A stretch of 64,000 nt of DNA from Dermatemys mawii (Eukaryota; Chordata; Testudines; Dermatemydidae). Location: assembly GCA_007922305.1 (NCBI GenBank), contig ML677335.1:21945933-22009932 (forward strand), written 5' to 3'. Shown here one piece after another: positions 38,546 to 51,294 of this stretch; positions within the stretch are counted from its first letter, which is position 1; each line of letters opens with the position of its first letter. Made by a program: the position numbers and the translations under genes. The notes beneath the pieces were generated by a model. That model did no database searches. It saw nothing but the letters and a program-made list of their open reading frames with translations, and was not told the DNA's origin.

Positions 38546-39225
38546 TGTCACGGGGTGCACTCACTGTTAGTGGCGTCACCTCCTGGCCATGCTGGGATTA
38601 GTTCTGCTGGTTTTGCACCCACTCCCTCTCTGAAGGTATCTTTCCGATTGTCCTCTTACCTGCAGACCTCTCTTGCTCCAGGAACCGAAGCCTCCTCTTT
38701 GTGACTCAGTCCTCTGGCCAGGTCACTATGTAGTTTCCCCTTTCCAGAGGTACCAGATTCTTTCCAGATCAAATCGTCCCAGGCAGTCCAATGTCCTCTG
38801 CTTGGTCTGTGCCATGTCCCCTGTGGCTGGTAGGGGAACCCGGGCCCATCCTTTACTCCTGATTCCAGCTCAGGCCATCTAATCAGCAGCCAAGGTCTGC
38901 ACTGCAGCTCAGGCCATCTAATCAGCAGCCAACGTCTGCACTCCTATTCCTTGCTGCTTTTTCCCTGAGCCTTTTCATATCTTCCTGGCTTCCAGCCTCT
39001 CAACTCCTTCCTCTTTGGGAGTGACTGCAGCCTACCTTTCTGCAATCCCTTTCTGCTCTTTGCTTCTGTGATCTATACAGGACCCTCCTGTTCCTGCCCA
39101 GCTGAGCTGTATTTAATCAACCTCTTCTCCCTGACTCCTCTGCCAGGTGCAGCCCAGGGAGTTAATTGGCCTACTAAGCCACCTTAACCCTTTCAAGCCT
39201 TGTGTGGGGTGAACACCCCATCACA
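38546..39225 (-). mobile_element. Solo LTR-like insertion, antisense
   Basis: The 680-bp segment has TG/CA ends: TGTCACGGGGTG on the left and CACCCCATCACA on the right. The minus strand thus begins TGTGATGGGGTG, close to the start of the LTR at 9126. The flanks CAAAC (38541-38545) and CAGAC (39226-39230) match at 4 of 5, consistent with a 5-bp target duplication. The complement strand holds GATTAAATACAGCTC near 39107-39121, a TATA-like box. No internal retroviral genes adjoin it. Confidence 0.72.
38866..38943. repeat. 39-bp tandem duplication inside the LTR
   Basis: The unit starting CAGCTCAGGCCATCTAATCA occurs twice in a row (38866-38904 and 38905-38943). There is a single internal AAGG/AACG difference near its end. 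Confidence 0.93.
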
Positions 39226-39230
39226 CAGAC

Positions 39231-40480
39231 AAAAAGTTTTGCAATGTAACTTACTACTGGAGTAGCTTTCATCACTTCTAACTCTGAGGATTGCTATTAA
39301 TATTTTTTAAATCACTAATATTGTGGTAGCTATGAAGTAAACTGTGAGAAAAGTTAACATTGTTGACCTCCTGAATCTGCAGATGGCCTGAAAAACTGAT
39401 TCTGAGAGTTGTAAACTGCCTCTTCTGTCAGTAGTGTTTAAAACTCTGAAAGCTAGTATATAATGATTTAAATGTCAACATTATTCACTATTTCAACCAC
39501 TGTTCCTTTTAGTAGAAACATCCGCTAATGTGACAAATAGTTCTGATGACAAATGAATTTGATGGGCTGTTAGTTGTCAAGTCTGTTTGACACTTGCATT
39601 TGATCACCTTCTGGTTGAGTGATTAAATTATTTGTCACCTCAAGTTTTGATGACTGGAACTTCAAATGATGAAAGTGTTGGTATCCCTTGTAGATAATTC
39701 CAAAATCTAAGGCAAGGGTTATATTTTATTAGTGTGCAAATTTTGGATTTATGAATGTTCTCAGTCTTAACAGTATGCATTTAAATTGTGATGTTTTTCC
39801 TGCAATAATTTAGGTCACATTAATTTATCAGAACATTTAATTTATGATGAATATCCTGTATATAAATCATTTTGCATAAATTACTTTCAGTGAGGAATAG
39901 ATCGTACAGTGTATCTTTTCAGGATAAATGATCAGAGAATGCCTTACAGCTCAACCAGTTAAGAGAGTCGTCATTTTAGTGTCTGAGCTATAACCAAGCA
40001 CTCCCTTCTAGCGCTTGCCCAAGTGTGCAGGAGAATTGCTCGTCTGCAGATTTCTGAAGTTTTAGATTGCCTCTGTTAAGAAGAAAGAATAGTAAAGCTA
40101 GTGTAGATCTGCTCTTCAAATGTGAAGTGCAAAAGTATCTATAATGTATTTGTCTTTGCTTTACTTTCTATTAAAGTTGAACTGCATAGTTAATGAGGAA
40201 GTTAGCTAGGGGCCACGTGTGCTATGAGTAAATTATCAAAGTGCTCAGTGATAACATATATGTCCCCTAACCTGGTTACAGAGCTTTCATTTGATAGTGA
40301 AGACAGGACCCGAATCATGATAAACCATCATCCTGTGATGTCAGTTGTTGGCATCTGGGATGCTACAGAAAAATATTCTGATATATTTTCAGTCAGTTGA
40401 GATATGCCAATGGACTATGTAGGGGAGGGAAAAACAAGTATTAAAAATGTTGTCTTAAAGTGCACAGCATTCCAACCATG
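39231..40480 (+). other. MICU1 intron segment, no recognised feature
   Basis: AT-rich intron. No exon, RNA gene or bounded mobile element. Confidence 0.45.
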
Positions 40481-40488
40481 GTTTAGTT

Positions 40489-41173
40489 CAGAGGTGGGCA
40501 AACTACGGCCCACTGACCACATACAGCTAGCGGGACCATCCTGCCTGGCCCCTGAGCTTCTGGCCAGGGAGGCTAGCCCACAGCCCCTCCCATGCTGTTC
40601 CCTCTCCCCTACAGCCTCAGCACACTGTGCTACCAGCACTCTGGCCCTCCGTTCCTGCTGGGCAGCGTGGAGGGCGTGGATGGCTGTAGCCAGGCAACAA
40701 GGCTGTGAGCTCCTGCTGCTCTGTGCAGCCTGGTAAGAAGACTGGGGCAATTGGCTAAGGGGCAAGGACAATCGGAACAGGGAGCAGGGGGCGGTTGAAT
40801 GGGGAGCAGGTTCTGCGGGGGCAGTCAGGGAGCAGGAGGTGTTGGATAGGCATGGGAGTCCTGGGGGGCTGTCAGGAGGTGGGGGTGTGGATAGAGGTCA
40901 GTGCAGTCAGGGGAAAGGGAGCTTGGATAGGGGATGGTGTCCCAGGGGCAGTTAGGGGTGGGGTCCTAGGAGGGGGTGGTCAGGGGACAAGTAGCAGAGA
41001 GGGTTGGATGGGTCAAAGGTTTTGAGGAGGGCAGTCAGGGGCAGGAAGTGGGAGAGGGCAAATAGGGGGTGGGGACTAGGCTGTTTGGGGAGGCATAGCC
41101 TTCCCTACCTGGCCCTCCATACAGTTTCAGAATGCCAATGTGGCCCTCGGACCAAAAAGTTTGCCCATCCCTC
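40489..41173. mobile_element. 685-bp non-autonomous hAT element with perfect target duplication
   Basis: It begins CAGAGGTGGGCAAACTACGG and ends CAAAAAGTTTGCCCATCCCTC. The 8-mer GTTTAGTT is present unchanged on both sides (40481-40488 and 41174-41181). It is the same family as 32169-32891, with the GC-rich head, G-rich body of CAGTCAGGG units, and TGTTTGGGGAGGCATAGCC near the right end. No transposase. Confidence 0.95.
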
Positions 41174-41224
41174 GTTTAGTTAGTGGGAGCGATCTTAAGC
41201 ATAGAAATCCTGAAATTAACTTTC

Positions 41225-41465
41225 ATTTTTAACAGAGATGAGACAGCAGCAGATTAAAAAGAGGAATGGATGAGGTGCTGGCAAATAATCAGGAAGAAAT
41301 AGACTAAATTACTATTTGAATGTATTCCAGTCTGTCGGATTTGATGAATTCTACACTGGAGTGCTAAAGGAACATAGCAGGGCTAGTGCCTGTGCTGATA
41401 ATTATTGCTAAGACAGCAAAGGTCCCAAGGGGTGGGAAAGGGCAAACAGTGCCTATTTCAGGAGT
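41225..41465 (+). mobile_element. Degraded CR1 fragment, sense
   Basis: Landmarks in order are AGCAGATTAAAAAGAGGAATGGATG, TCGGATTTGATGAATTCTACACTGGAGTGCTAAAGGAAC and GGTGGGAAAGGGCAAACAGTGCCTATTTC. They correspond to the CR1 linker with its SPGPDEMHPRVLKEL and KKANIVPIF regions. The match is old and approximate. Confidence 0.55.
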
Positions 41466-42539
41466 TTCAGACAGGAAATTAAAGCAACAAGCTGAATTTT
41501 AATACTTGGTATGTTAATAGGACAACTAATAAAATTGTTGATTTTTATGCACTAAGAAGATACATGATAGTTTGGAATGGCTATTTAATTGGTATTGTTT
41601 TGCCTATGAACTTTTTCTCTTAGCTTGGATAATAAAAACCTAGTGTGTAAATTGTGAATTAGCTGGAGCTACAGCATGAATGACACAATACTGAAGAAAA
41701 CTGAATGTATGCTTTATGGGTAGAACAGGTTTGTGCGTGGAGAGGATTGTTCATGTGGCTTGTCCTCTGCCACATGAAATGGGGAAGTCCTGGCCCTATC
41801 ATGGACCTCCTGATGTCACTGGACCTCCTGACATCATTCCCCATGTTCAGAATCCATGCTGGAGGAAGCTGAGACTGGGCAGACTAGGGGTAGAAGTGGG
41901 TAGACTGATAGTAGATCTTGGAGGAAACTTCCCTTCTGATCTCAAGAATTCCCGGTAAAAGGTTAATTGATCTTTTATGTGGAGCCCCCTTGACCTTGGA
42001 TTCCTCAAGGATGAGTAGGGGAAGGAGAGGAGTCTGTAAGATTTCCTTCAAAGAACCAGCTCCTGCAGGTGGGGATGGCTCAGGCCCTCAATTATTAATG
42101 ACTCAGTGGCAGGCTGGGAGGAGTTGCTGAGTGGGATCCACAGTAGGTCCATAGTAGTTTCAATGCCATTGCAACATATTATGGTCTTGAGAACTTAATG
42201 GCGAGCATGCTAATTAGATTTGGAGGTATCATAAATAATAGTTAGACATTAGCAGTCTCTACCAGTTAAAAATGAGCTGTACTAAACACAACTAGATTTA
42301 TTTGAGACAACTATAAAATGCTTCTTGTAAGGAACTGCAACCAAACCTACAAATATGGAAATTGGGGAATGCTAGTCAGGCAGCTATTGTAAAAAGGGTC
42401 TGGTCTAGGCAGTTATTTCATCAGCTTTATGAAATATTAAATTATTTTCAGGAAAGATAAGTACTGTATTTGGTTGTGTGTATGCACAGGATCGTGTGAA
42501 ACAATCAGAATAATTACTGTGCATTGCTTAGGGATTAGT
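41466..42539 (+). other. MICU1 intron segment, unassigned
   Basis: No supported feature. The block at 41740-42130 is richer in GC and may be an old repeat. Confidence 0.4.
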
Positions 42540-42830
42540 TGGAGCCTGGTGTTGAGTTTTTGTACCACATAGCCAAAAACTGGAAAGTATTCAGGGTCAA
42601 ATAGCAAAACTGATTAAAGGCTTTAAAAATAAGACTGAGGAAAAGTTCTGAGATCTGGGCATGTGCAGCTTAAAGGAAAGACAGAAAGGAGATAAAATTC
42701 TCTCAATAAACATACAGACTTGTTATAAAGAAGACTGGGACCACTAATTATAATCACTCAGTAAGGGTAGAATAAGTAGAAATGAGCTTAAATTGCAACA
42801 AGGAAAACGTAAGTAAAACATTAGAAAACG
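42540..42830 (+). mobile_element. Degraded CR1 fragment, sense (RT C-terminal part)
   Basis: TTGGAGCCTGGTGTTGAGTTTTTG, CTGATTAAAGGCTTTAAAAATAAG, GGCATGTGCAGCTTAAAGGAAAGACAG and GTTATAAAGAAGACTGGGAC follow the CR1 thumb and C-terminal region. No open frame survives. Confidence 0.7.
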
Positions 42831-43047
42831 TCTATAACTGTTCAGAGCCATTAGGAAACGAAGGTGCCACTTGAGTGGTTAATTTACTTTAATTGGAGAT
42901 ACTTTACACCAATTTATCAGAGGACACAGTTACATTAATCCAGTCATAGTATAGTAGACTAAAAGACCAACCAGAGGCCTCTTCCCACTCAAATTCATTC
43001 TTAAGGAGAAGACTGGAGGCGCTTGAAAGACAGACAGACCTCTTGGG

Positions 43048-43225
43048 TCATGCCTACACAACCACTTATGCTAGCAAAACTTATGGTACTCAGGGGGTGT
43101 GTCTGAGCAAAATAAGCTTCATTGGCATAAGTGGTAGTATGCACAGTGCTACAGTGGTGAGGAAGCTTCTCCCAGCGACATAGCTACCACCTGTCGGCAT
43201 AGAGCTGCTACATGAGAGATGTTAA
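43048..43225. mobile_element. Small inverted-repeat DNA element (turtle MITE type)
   Basis: The sequence CATGCCTACACAACCACTTATG, GGGGTGTGTCTGAGCAAAATAAG, then GAAGCTTCTCCCAGCGACATAGCTACC, resembles turtle MITEs whose ends read GGTCTACACT. It has internal complementary segments (CTTATG..AGCAAAA with GCATAAGTGG). The ends are not precise. Confidence 0.5.
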
Positions 43226-43344
43226 AGCAGAGCAGCTGTAACCCTACTGGTTAAATCTTGGTTTATGTCCTGAAGTATGGGAATTTAGAGCTCTAATGTA
43301 AATGTAGAGTTCTCATTTTCTATATGAACATTTGAAAGCTATAC

Positions 43345-43935
43345 TTTCTATTACTCCCTCATGGCAGTGAGTTCCATACTTGTGTTGTGAAAGTGTTTCC
43401 TTTTCTTCATTTTAAATTTGTTGCTTTTCAGTTTAATTGAACAGCCCCTTGCTCTTGATTTCATTGCATTTTTGTATAGATTGTGTATTTTTGTTAGTAA
43501 CTCAGCAATTCATTCTTAAATTCCTTCAGAACTCTTGGATATAGCCATCTGATCATGGTGGTGGGTTGCTCTTTAAATATCACTTTGTTCCAGCACGCTC
43601 TTTTGGGACACCTCCGTCTCGGACAATACTTCATCTTTATCAACTGAAAACAGTAAGAGCAAAATCTTAAACACCCCCCACCACTCACCCATTTAAATTA
43701 ATAGTAAAACTCACTGACTGCAGCGGGGTCAGCATTTCACCCCAAGTCTGGGGTAGATATCTCCCTAGCATCTTTTGTAGTGAAGGCAGATGCAAAGAAA
43801 TGTTTTGACTTCCCGTATCCTCATTGATTGCTCCTTGGTTGTCCAGTGGGCATCAGTTCTCTGGCAAGCTTCCTGCTTCCAATATACTTAAATAATTTAT
43901 CTATTAATTTTCACTACCATAATTGCTAGTGGAAT
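43345..43935 (-). mobile_element. CR1 fragment, antisense, internally deleted
   Basis: The first part (43345-43500: GGCAGTGAGTTCCATACTTG, TGAAAGTGTTTCCTTTTC) is a CR1 3' region. It passes directly into the linker region (43510-43935: TTCCTTCAGAACTCTTGG, GGCAGATGCAAAGAAATG, TTGTCCAGTGGGCATC, GGCAAGCTTCCTGCTTCCAATATACTTAAA). The RT core between them is missing. Confidence 0.72.
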
Positions 43936-45052
43936 TATTGCAAAGGAGTCCCTTGTGCTCACAGCAGATACATTTGTTTGGGGAACAGAAATTATTTTGA
44001 ATGAACTAACTGAGGAGAGGTAAGTCTGGAACTCAGCAAATTACTCAGAAGTTCTTTGAGATATTGGTGGAAAGAGGGGTTCTGGGCAGAACCAATTCTT
44101 AGTGCCATTAGCAGCATCCTCTAACAGCACTGCTGTGTTACTTTTGTTTATAGAATAGCCTCAAGTTATATTAAATATAATTTGTGTGCATGTTTATCTA
44201 ACAGCTTTAAACTGAATTCCTCACTTTTGAATGACTGTATGGTCGAACAACCAGTTCAGATTCATGCTTGGCCTTGAGACTTTTTTGAATGTAGAGAGCC
44301 CTGGCTCTACTCAACTGTATATGGTAACTTTGTTCACAGAACTTGCATTCTTGAGACAGGATCTGACTGGGACTCCCTGTTCTAGATACTGTATAGCTAT
44401 AGTTAGCAAGCCATCTTTATGGAAATGATGTTCAGAATCTCTAAGACATGATTCCTTTAGCATCTTGCTGCTTGTTTAACAGAAGTCTATTTTTAACTTA
44501 ATGTCAGAGGGGAAATTGCTTGTTCTCAGCATTGGCTATATTATGATAATATATGTGAGAATGTTCCCTATGTAAAAAAATATACTGTCCTAACCAATAT
44601 GGGATAAAGAAACCTTCATTTATGTAATAATAGTAATATATTTACTACTTTTGTTACTACTATTGATATTGGAAGACTTGCTTTTGTGACTTAAGAAGGA
44701 AAATGTATATTTAGACCTGGGATTCTAGGAAGTCCTATTTCTCACACAATTCTTGGTTTAGAAAATGGACACACACAAATTTCTGTGCAAAGCCTGTTTT
44801 AGTAGCTATGCACCTCGTTTTTAATTTTGAGGTGAAGAGGAAGGAACGCTGCTGCTGTTCAGTAGGGATCTGGCAGGACAGTGGAATAATGGATTCCAGT
44901 TTTAAAATAAAACTGAGCCTAGTTCTGATTTTCCCATTGCAGCATTTGCTGTTTGTGGGGAAGCTTCAGCTATTGGTCACAAGAGCTGAGCTGACTGGAG
45001 CCATGTAAAGGGCCCTCGTCCTGTTAGGAATTTGCTTCCTCAGGAAATTTGT
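43936..45052 (+). other. MICU1 intron segment, no recognised feature
   Basis: AT-rich intron. No feature could be supported. Confidence 0.45.
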
Positions 45053-45318
45053 CAGGCCTTGTTTTCACTAGGGAAAAAGGTATGCTCTTGTGTTAGCCAA
45101 CATCTGGTAACTAACAGGAGGTAAATGCGTAATAAAGACAAGGTAGTTTGTAGTTCTAACACGTTAGCAGGCTGAGGTAAACCCTCAGCTTCTCCATAAT
45201 CTTTACCTCAACCTGTCTGCTTGTGTTCAAAGTACAAATTGACTTGTTTTCAATGGGAGTTGACCTCATACTAGTCACTTCATGCTAAGACAGCCTTTTT
45301 TTCCTAGTGAAGGCACTC
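45053..45318. mobile_element. 266-bp inverted-end DNA element
   Basis: The left end CAGGCCTTGTTTTCACTAGGG is mirrored on the right by CCTAGTGAAGGCACTC, both followed inward by A/T runs (AAAAAGG and CCTTTTTTT). It has no coding sequence. The likely class is a non-autonomous hAT or MITE. Target duplication not clear. Confidence 0.55.
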
Positions 45319-48300
45319 GCAGAATGGATCTCTTCACTGGTTGTCTTATACTTATCCAGATGCTGATATCTCCCTGGAAATTTTCCCCTTGTTAGTACAG
45401 CTGAATTCTATTAAGAATAAAGGTGGAGTTTGCAGAGAATGTGCATAAATACTATGAGCTTGATTCTCCACTCCATCAAAGCTGCCCTGGATGAAGTGAA
45501 AAGGGGCGGGGGAGGACAGGAACTTAGGGGAGCTAGTTGTAGCTCTCTAATACTGGGCTGCCTGGCTCTGGTGCAAATTAGAGCTGCATTGGGACAGGCG
45601 TTCTTTGCATCACTGGAAGACAGGGCATAATTCCACTCCAACATCCCTCCTTCCAAGTCTCATTCCCAATATGCAAGGGAGGCTACGGTAGTTAGCAGCG
45701 TGTACTGATAAAGCTCTCATGGACAGAGGAACTTCTCCACTGGTTGTTTCCAACCAGTTTTGTGCATTAAGTACACGGTGGCCTGAACAAACTGGAGAGA
45801 CTGGCTGTGTTTACATCCTGTTAAGGAGAACTCAGATGCTGTCGTTGGTAATGGTGCCTCCTAAGTGTTTAATGAAAAAATATTTTTTAATTTACATTCA
45901 GATTTTTAGTGATCTGTAATGTCCTGTTGTGACATCATTATGTCATTGGAAAACACTGAAAATGACTTCATTTGTGCACTCTGATATAGTATGAAAAGAG
46001 GCAGGTTGGGAAGCCTGTTGCCTAGTGACAATCCCATGGATGTCTTAAGGAATTTTGTTTCTTCACCTTTCATTGGATTTGTTTTCTTAGCTGCTGTTGA
46101 TCAGTGTAACTGCCATTTTGATAGTCCTCCAATTCTGTCTCATACTAACATTGCTTGAGTTCTTTCTTTTTCCCCTCCCTTTTGTATTGACAGCAATGAA
46201 GATAAACTAAATCAGCCGTTAGTCAAACCCACCCTGCTATTTCTTTGTCCAAACAGAGCTTTAGATGCTCTGTTTAAAAACTGCTTTTTCACAGTCTGGT
46301 TCTGATGCAAATTGGGCAAGTGTTTCTTCAAATTAGATTCTGATCGTCTTATTGTATATCACTAGAGATAGGAAATTATTCATGCTTCTGAATAGAAACC
46401 ACCAGTCTAAATAATACTTCTGATATGATGCTTCTGATCTCAGTGCTTTATTTTAAAAAGCCAAAAAAAAAGGTATATTGGCAGAATAGAACCACTCTGG
46501 AGCCAAGAGTAACTAAGCATTTTTGATATTGTTTTATCAGAACAGCTGAAAATGATTATGTAATTTGCCTCTGGTGGGAGAAAATTGGTGTTTGTCTTAG
46601 AGGTGGTCTGTAATCAAAGTGCAGCAATTGACAGTGGATAAAGGAATCTGGTAGTGTTACCTCAGAATAAAGGGGTACATGTAAATCTGTCTTCCATGAA
46701 CATATATTATCCTTAGTTACTGCTTCAGCCAATATGAGATTCTTGGAACATGCTGGCTGAAGGCAACGGCAGCTTGGGTTTCCCTGCAAAAAATATTTTA
46801 TATTTAGCTATTTTTTTTGGAACTGAAGTTGGCAGGTAATTAGCAAGCACCTTGGAAGAGGCATCTTTTGCATGTGTGCATTGTCTTAAGAAAAATCCCA
46901 GGTGTCTGTTTGCATTATGCTATGTAGCATTACAACTGTGTGTGTGCTTGCTGCTTTCTTTATGGAGGTTTTTAGGTTCTTAATTATTTTGGTGACTATC
47001 ATTTTGTTTTGGTTTAAATATTTACCCTCTAATGGCCATATCTAGTTGGTGTTAATGAAGTACGATCTGTGAGCCACTCAGATGTCTGTGTGTCTTTCTA
47101 CAGTATCTCTTTCAGAGGAACAGAGATTTATTTTTTAAAAAAACATTTCTCATTTCCTGTGGGTAAGAAGAATTACCAGGTCACTTAATGAGACACCGAC
47201 TAAATCTTAGACCCAAATCATTTAAATGGTTCTGGATTCTAAAGGTCTATATTTCAAAAATACACCAACTTGGAAATGAGAAATATTAAAAAATAGCACT
47301 CACTGTGTATGCATACTTAGCAGCGTCCTGTACTGCTTCTTTTCTGTATACTTACGAAACGCATAAGTTAACAAATCTATTCCCAGAAGTCTGCTGACAT
47401 TTTGACCATGTTTACAACACTAGTACATAAAAAAGAAAGCAAAGTAATGTAAATCTTTACCTTTTTTTTTAAATGTAAAACAAAAGTGCTGTTCCATATA
47501 TTGGTCAAAAATTCAGTTAGTTGGAGAAAGACAAAATCAGTGTGGAAATAAATCTTTCCAAACTTAGAAGAGAATATTTTTAAGCTTTAACAGAATATAG
47601 TTGTACCACTTCCTGACTGTTAGCTCACCAACCTCCTTCCCCAGCAAATGCTGGCTCTTTGTGTGCTCTGTCTCTAGAAGTTCAATTTGTTTGGGCTTCA
47701 GTCATGTAGAAGAACCAGTGAGGATGCACTGTTCTTGATCTTTAAATAGTTCTTTGTACTTAAAATCTGAGAATAATGGATCTCAAGAGAGAGTTCTGTG
47801 GTAGCTGTTTTTTTTATACTGTTGTTAAGGTATAGTTAAAAAGGAGGAGAGGTGGCTGAGATGAAGAACCTTCCCTTGAGAAACTCATAGGATTTGAACC
47901 TTCCTGAAGGAAGACTATCACAAGAGGAAAATAGACAACTAGCAAATTTTACTTAAGATTAAAATGCTTTTCTGCAGTGCTTGCATGTATTACAGTCAAA
48001 GCAACGTGTTGCCCCATTAACTTTGAACTGTAAATGGCAGTTAATTTTCTTTATTTAAAAAAATGCAAGTCTGTATTTACTTAGGTATAATTGTAGAGAA
48101 ACACACTCCCACCCACACCTCTTGCTTATATGTGAATTAAAGGATTATTCCATATTTCCCCAGTTTTTCTAATGCCTGAAATATGGTAGTCTGGGCCTGT
48201 TTATTCAGTATATAAAATATCTAGAAGGCTTAAATCTAAGGTATAAGTGTAGTCTTCACCTCCTCCACTGTTTAAGTGTGAGTAAGACCCCAAAGGAATG

Positions 48301-49999
48301 TACCCTGCTGTCTGTGGCAGATGGTTGTATAGCCATTAGAGCTTTCTAATTTCCTGGCAATAGGAAGTGTTACAGCTGGTGGCAGCAAAAGAGAAGAAGA
48401 AACGGTATTCATAATCTTGGTGTTCATATTTAGGTAGCTCCAGTGCTCTGAAAGAGAGATTTCTCATTTTATTGTTTTTTTAATTGATTTAGTCTGTATA
48501 ATTTCAAAGAGTGATATTTCGTTTTTTACACACAAACTGGGGTAATCCAAAAACAATTAACCCTGGAAGTGGAGAGAAGGACCCAAAGTTCTCTGGTTGA
48601 TTCCTCCAATTGTCTTGCCACAAGAGTTGAGTTGAGAGAAGGTATGTGAGAAAACAGAAAATTTCCACGTACTTACTGGTTTCCCTCATCCTGCATACAA
48701 TAGTTGACTTTAAAATGGAAAGAAATTTAATGTGTTCTTCTTTTAGGCTGCCTAATTTATTACCATATAGCTGACAGTTTTAATAAGCAATCACATTTGT
48801 GGGAGAAACTATGCTTTTTTAATTCACAGACAGGAAATTAGGTCAGATTTTGAGGATTAATCTACCTTTCGTATCAGACTTCATGCGGACTGTGAAAGGG
48901 GAAGAGACGAGCATGGTTTCAGTAGTTCTGGGAGTGTTCTGCTTTAACTGCAGGACCAGTCGATGTCAGAGAATACAAACTGAACTGGAGAGGGTCCATT
49001 TCTCTGAGGAGAATTTACAGGTTGCAGGGGAAGGATCTTGGATGCCCCAGAGAGCTCTGCCCAAGCACAAGAAACTCTCCAGAGTCCTGAGAGCTCTGAG
49101 GCAGGGAAATTCATGTGTGTCTTTATTATTTAGTATAGATCTACTCATGTCTTATGCTACTAAATAAAGAGTAATGGCTTGCCGGCTGGCTTTCACTGTC
49201 ACATACACCTGAAGAGGTAAACTGTAAACCAGAAAGCTCAAAATGCATTAACACAATCTGCTTCTGAGATGGAGGGAATGGAGCAGAATTCCCCTCACCA
49301 CATTTCTCTGGTTGTTTCCATTCCAGTACAATTGCTGAAAATCTAGATCTCCATTAACTCTTCCCCCTTCTGTGTGGTATTTAAAAAAAAAAAAAAATCA
49401 AGTCACTTTGTGGAGTCTGCATTAATATGATGGAAAATCTTGATCAAATACTATATTATGCATATTTAAATTCTTCTTAATAATAGCATGGACCTTGTTA
49501 ATCAGTATTGATGTTTGAACTATGGAAGTGATGGTGCCCAGGGTTAAAAAATGTAACACTATGCCTAGCTTTGCTTAACCTGTTAGAGGAAGTTTGAATT
49601 TCCTATCACACAACGAACTTATATTTACTAATTGTCATAATAACATATCTATCATATTTTAAGTGTTTGTCTTTATTTTTAAAGACATGATGAAGCATCA
49701 GTACTAGCCAACCACAGGAATCAGGAGGGTTTACATACATGGTGAAGATCTTTCCTGTTTTACAGACCAATAGAATGCTGATGTATTCTGTGTAATCTAG
49801 GATTTCTTGTTACCCCATATCAATTACAAAGTACAGATTTCAAATGGAAGTGCATAGGGAATGCAGCTTACCAGTTATGAAGGTAAAAAAAAAGCACTTT
49901 TTTCTATTTTGACAAATACAGCAGGCAATTGTTCTGGGATTTTTCATACTAGAATTGACACATTTTTAACCACTAATGTTAATTTTTAACCAATCTTAG
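45319..49999 (+). other. MICU1 intron segment, repeat-poor 4.7 kb
   Basis: No LINE, LTR or bounded DNA transposon could be named. The stretch 45455-45620 may be a decayed GATTCTCC-type repeat. 48840-49190 is richer in GC, with an AATAAA at about 49163, and could be an old LTR-like fragment, but its ends are not visible. Confidence 0.4.
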
Positions 50000-51270
50000 A
50001 AGGCTGGGGAAATTCTAAAGGATTGGGGAAGACTGCTGATGTAGAACCAACATTTTAAAAGGGTAAAAGGGATGATTGAAGGCACTATAGACTGATGTCT
50101 ATTCTGAGCAAAATAATGGGACAGTTAATTCAGGATTCTTATCAACAAAGAATTAGAAGCTAAAAACATAATCTGTTTTCATAGAACGTAGGTCTAGTCG
50201 AGCAAACCCATTTTCTTTTTCTGACGTTATTATAGGCCTAGTTGAGAAAGGCAACTGTGTTTGAAACAGTTAAAATTTCTCCAGGGAATTTGACAAAGTG
50301 CCACATGATATTTTGATTTAAAAACGTGCACTATATGTAACTAACAGGGCACGCATTAGATGGATTAAAAGCAGGCATACTGACAGATCTCATAATGTAG
50401 TTAAGGGGAAGGCATCAATATGCAGGGCTGTTTCTGGCAGGGTCTCACAGGGACTCTTTCTTGGTCCCGTGCTATTTAATATTTTATCAGCAATCTAGAT
50501 GGTAATATAAACTCTCTGCTTGTAAAGTTTGCAGATGATATAAAGACTGGTGGGATAGTAAATAATGAGGAAATGTTGCTGTTAACTATCTAAATTGCTG
50601 GCTAAATGGTCACAATCTAACAAATTGTGTTTTAATACAGTCAGATGCAAGGTAATGCACCTAGGAACCAAGAATGCTGGCTAAATTTATAGGATGGGAG
50701 GACTACCTTGGAAAAGCAGCAATTTGAAGAAAGTCATTGTAGATAATTGTCTCACCATGCATTCTCAGTGCAATGTTATGGCAAAAACGGCTAATGCAAT
50801 TCTTGGATGTTTAAAAAGAGGAATGTCATGCAGAAGTAGGAAAGGGATCTTGCTTTTACATAACATTGGTAAGACTGCTAGTAGAGTAATGTGTCCATTT
50901 CTAGTGTCCACATTTGAAAAAGGATATGGAAATGCTAGAAAGAGATCAAAGGAAGGTTACAATAATTCAGGGGTTGTAAAACAAGCCTTCCAATATGAGC
51001 CTTAAGTCACTCAACTTAATCATCTTATCAAAGAGAAGGTTGGGAGCTGACTTGATTACTATCTGTAGATATTTACACACGGAAAAGATATCTGGTAATG
51101 GGAGATCTTTCAGTCTAGCTAAGAAGCATAAGATCCAGTTGAAAGTAGACAAATTCAACCTTTGAAAGAAGATGCAGTTTTGTAGCAGTGAGGATAGTAC
51201 AAACATTGTGGCAACTTACCTGAGGAGGGGGTGGATTCACCATTGGTTGGAGTCTGTAAGGCAAAGCTAA
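50000..51270 (+). mobile_element. Old CR1 LINE, sense, heavily decayed
   Basis: In order: the RT region near 50030-50150, TTTGACAAAGTGCCACATGAT (the FDKVPHD motif, about 50290), CTTGGTCCCGTGCTATTTAATATTTT (LGPVLFNI, about 50460), AAGTTTGCAGATGATATAAAG (KFADDIK, about 50525) and the thumb (50694-51005). It ends with the 3' region to about 51270 (GTAGACAAATTCAACCTTTG and GGATTCACCATTGG). The catalytic FADD is locally intact, but stops and shifts break the frame everywhere. Confidence 0.8.
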
Positions 51271-51294
51271 AAAGGGTGTCCCACGTGACATTCT

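Noticed and set aside
40404..40771. 110- and 118-codon open frames on opposite strands
   Set aside because: They lie across the left end of the hAT element at 40489 and reflect its GC-rich head.
48840..49190. 105-codon open frame with a nearby AATAAA, possible gene or LTR end
   Set aside because: No known domain, no LTR ends and no splice context; left as an unassigned GC-rich patch.
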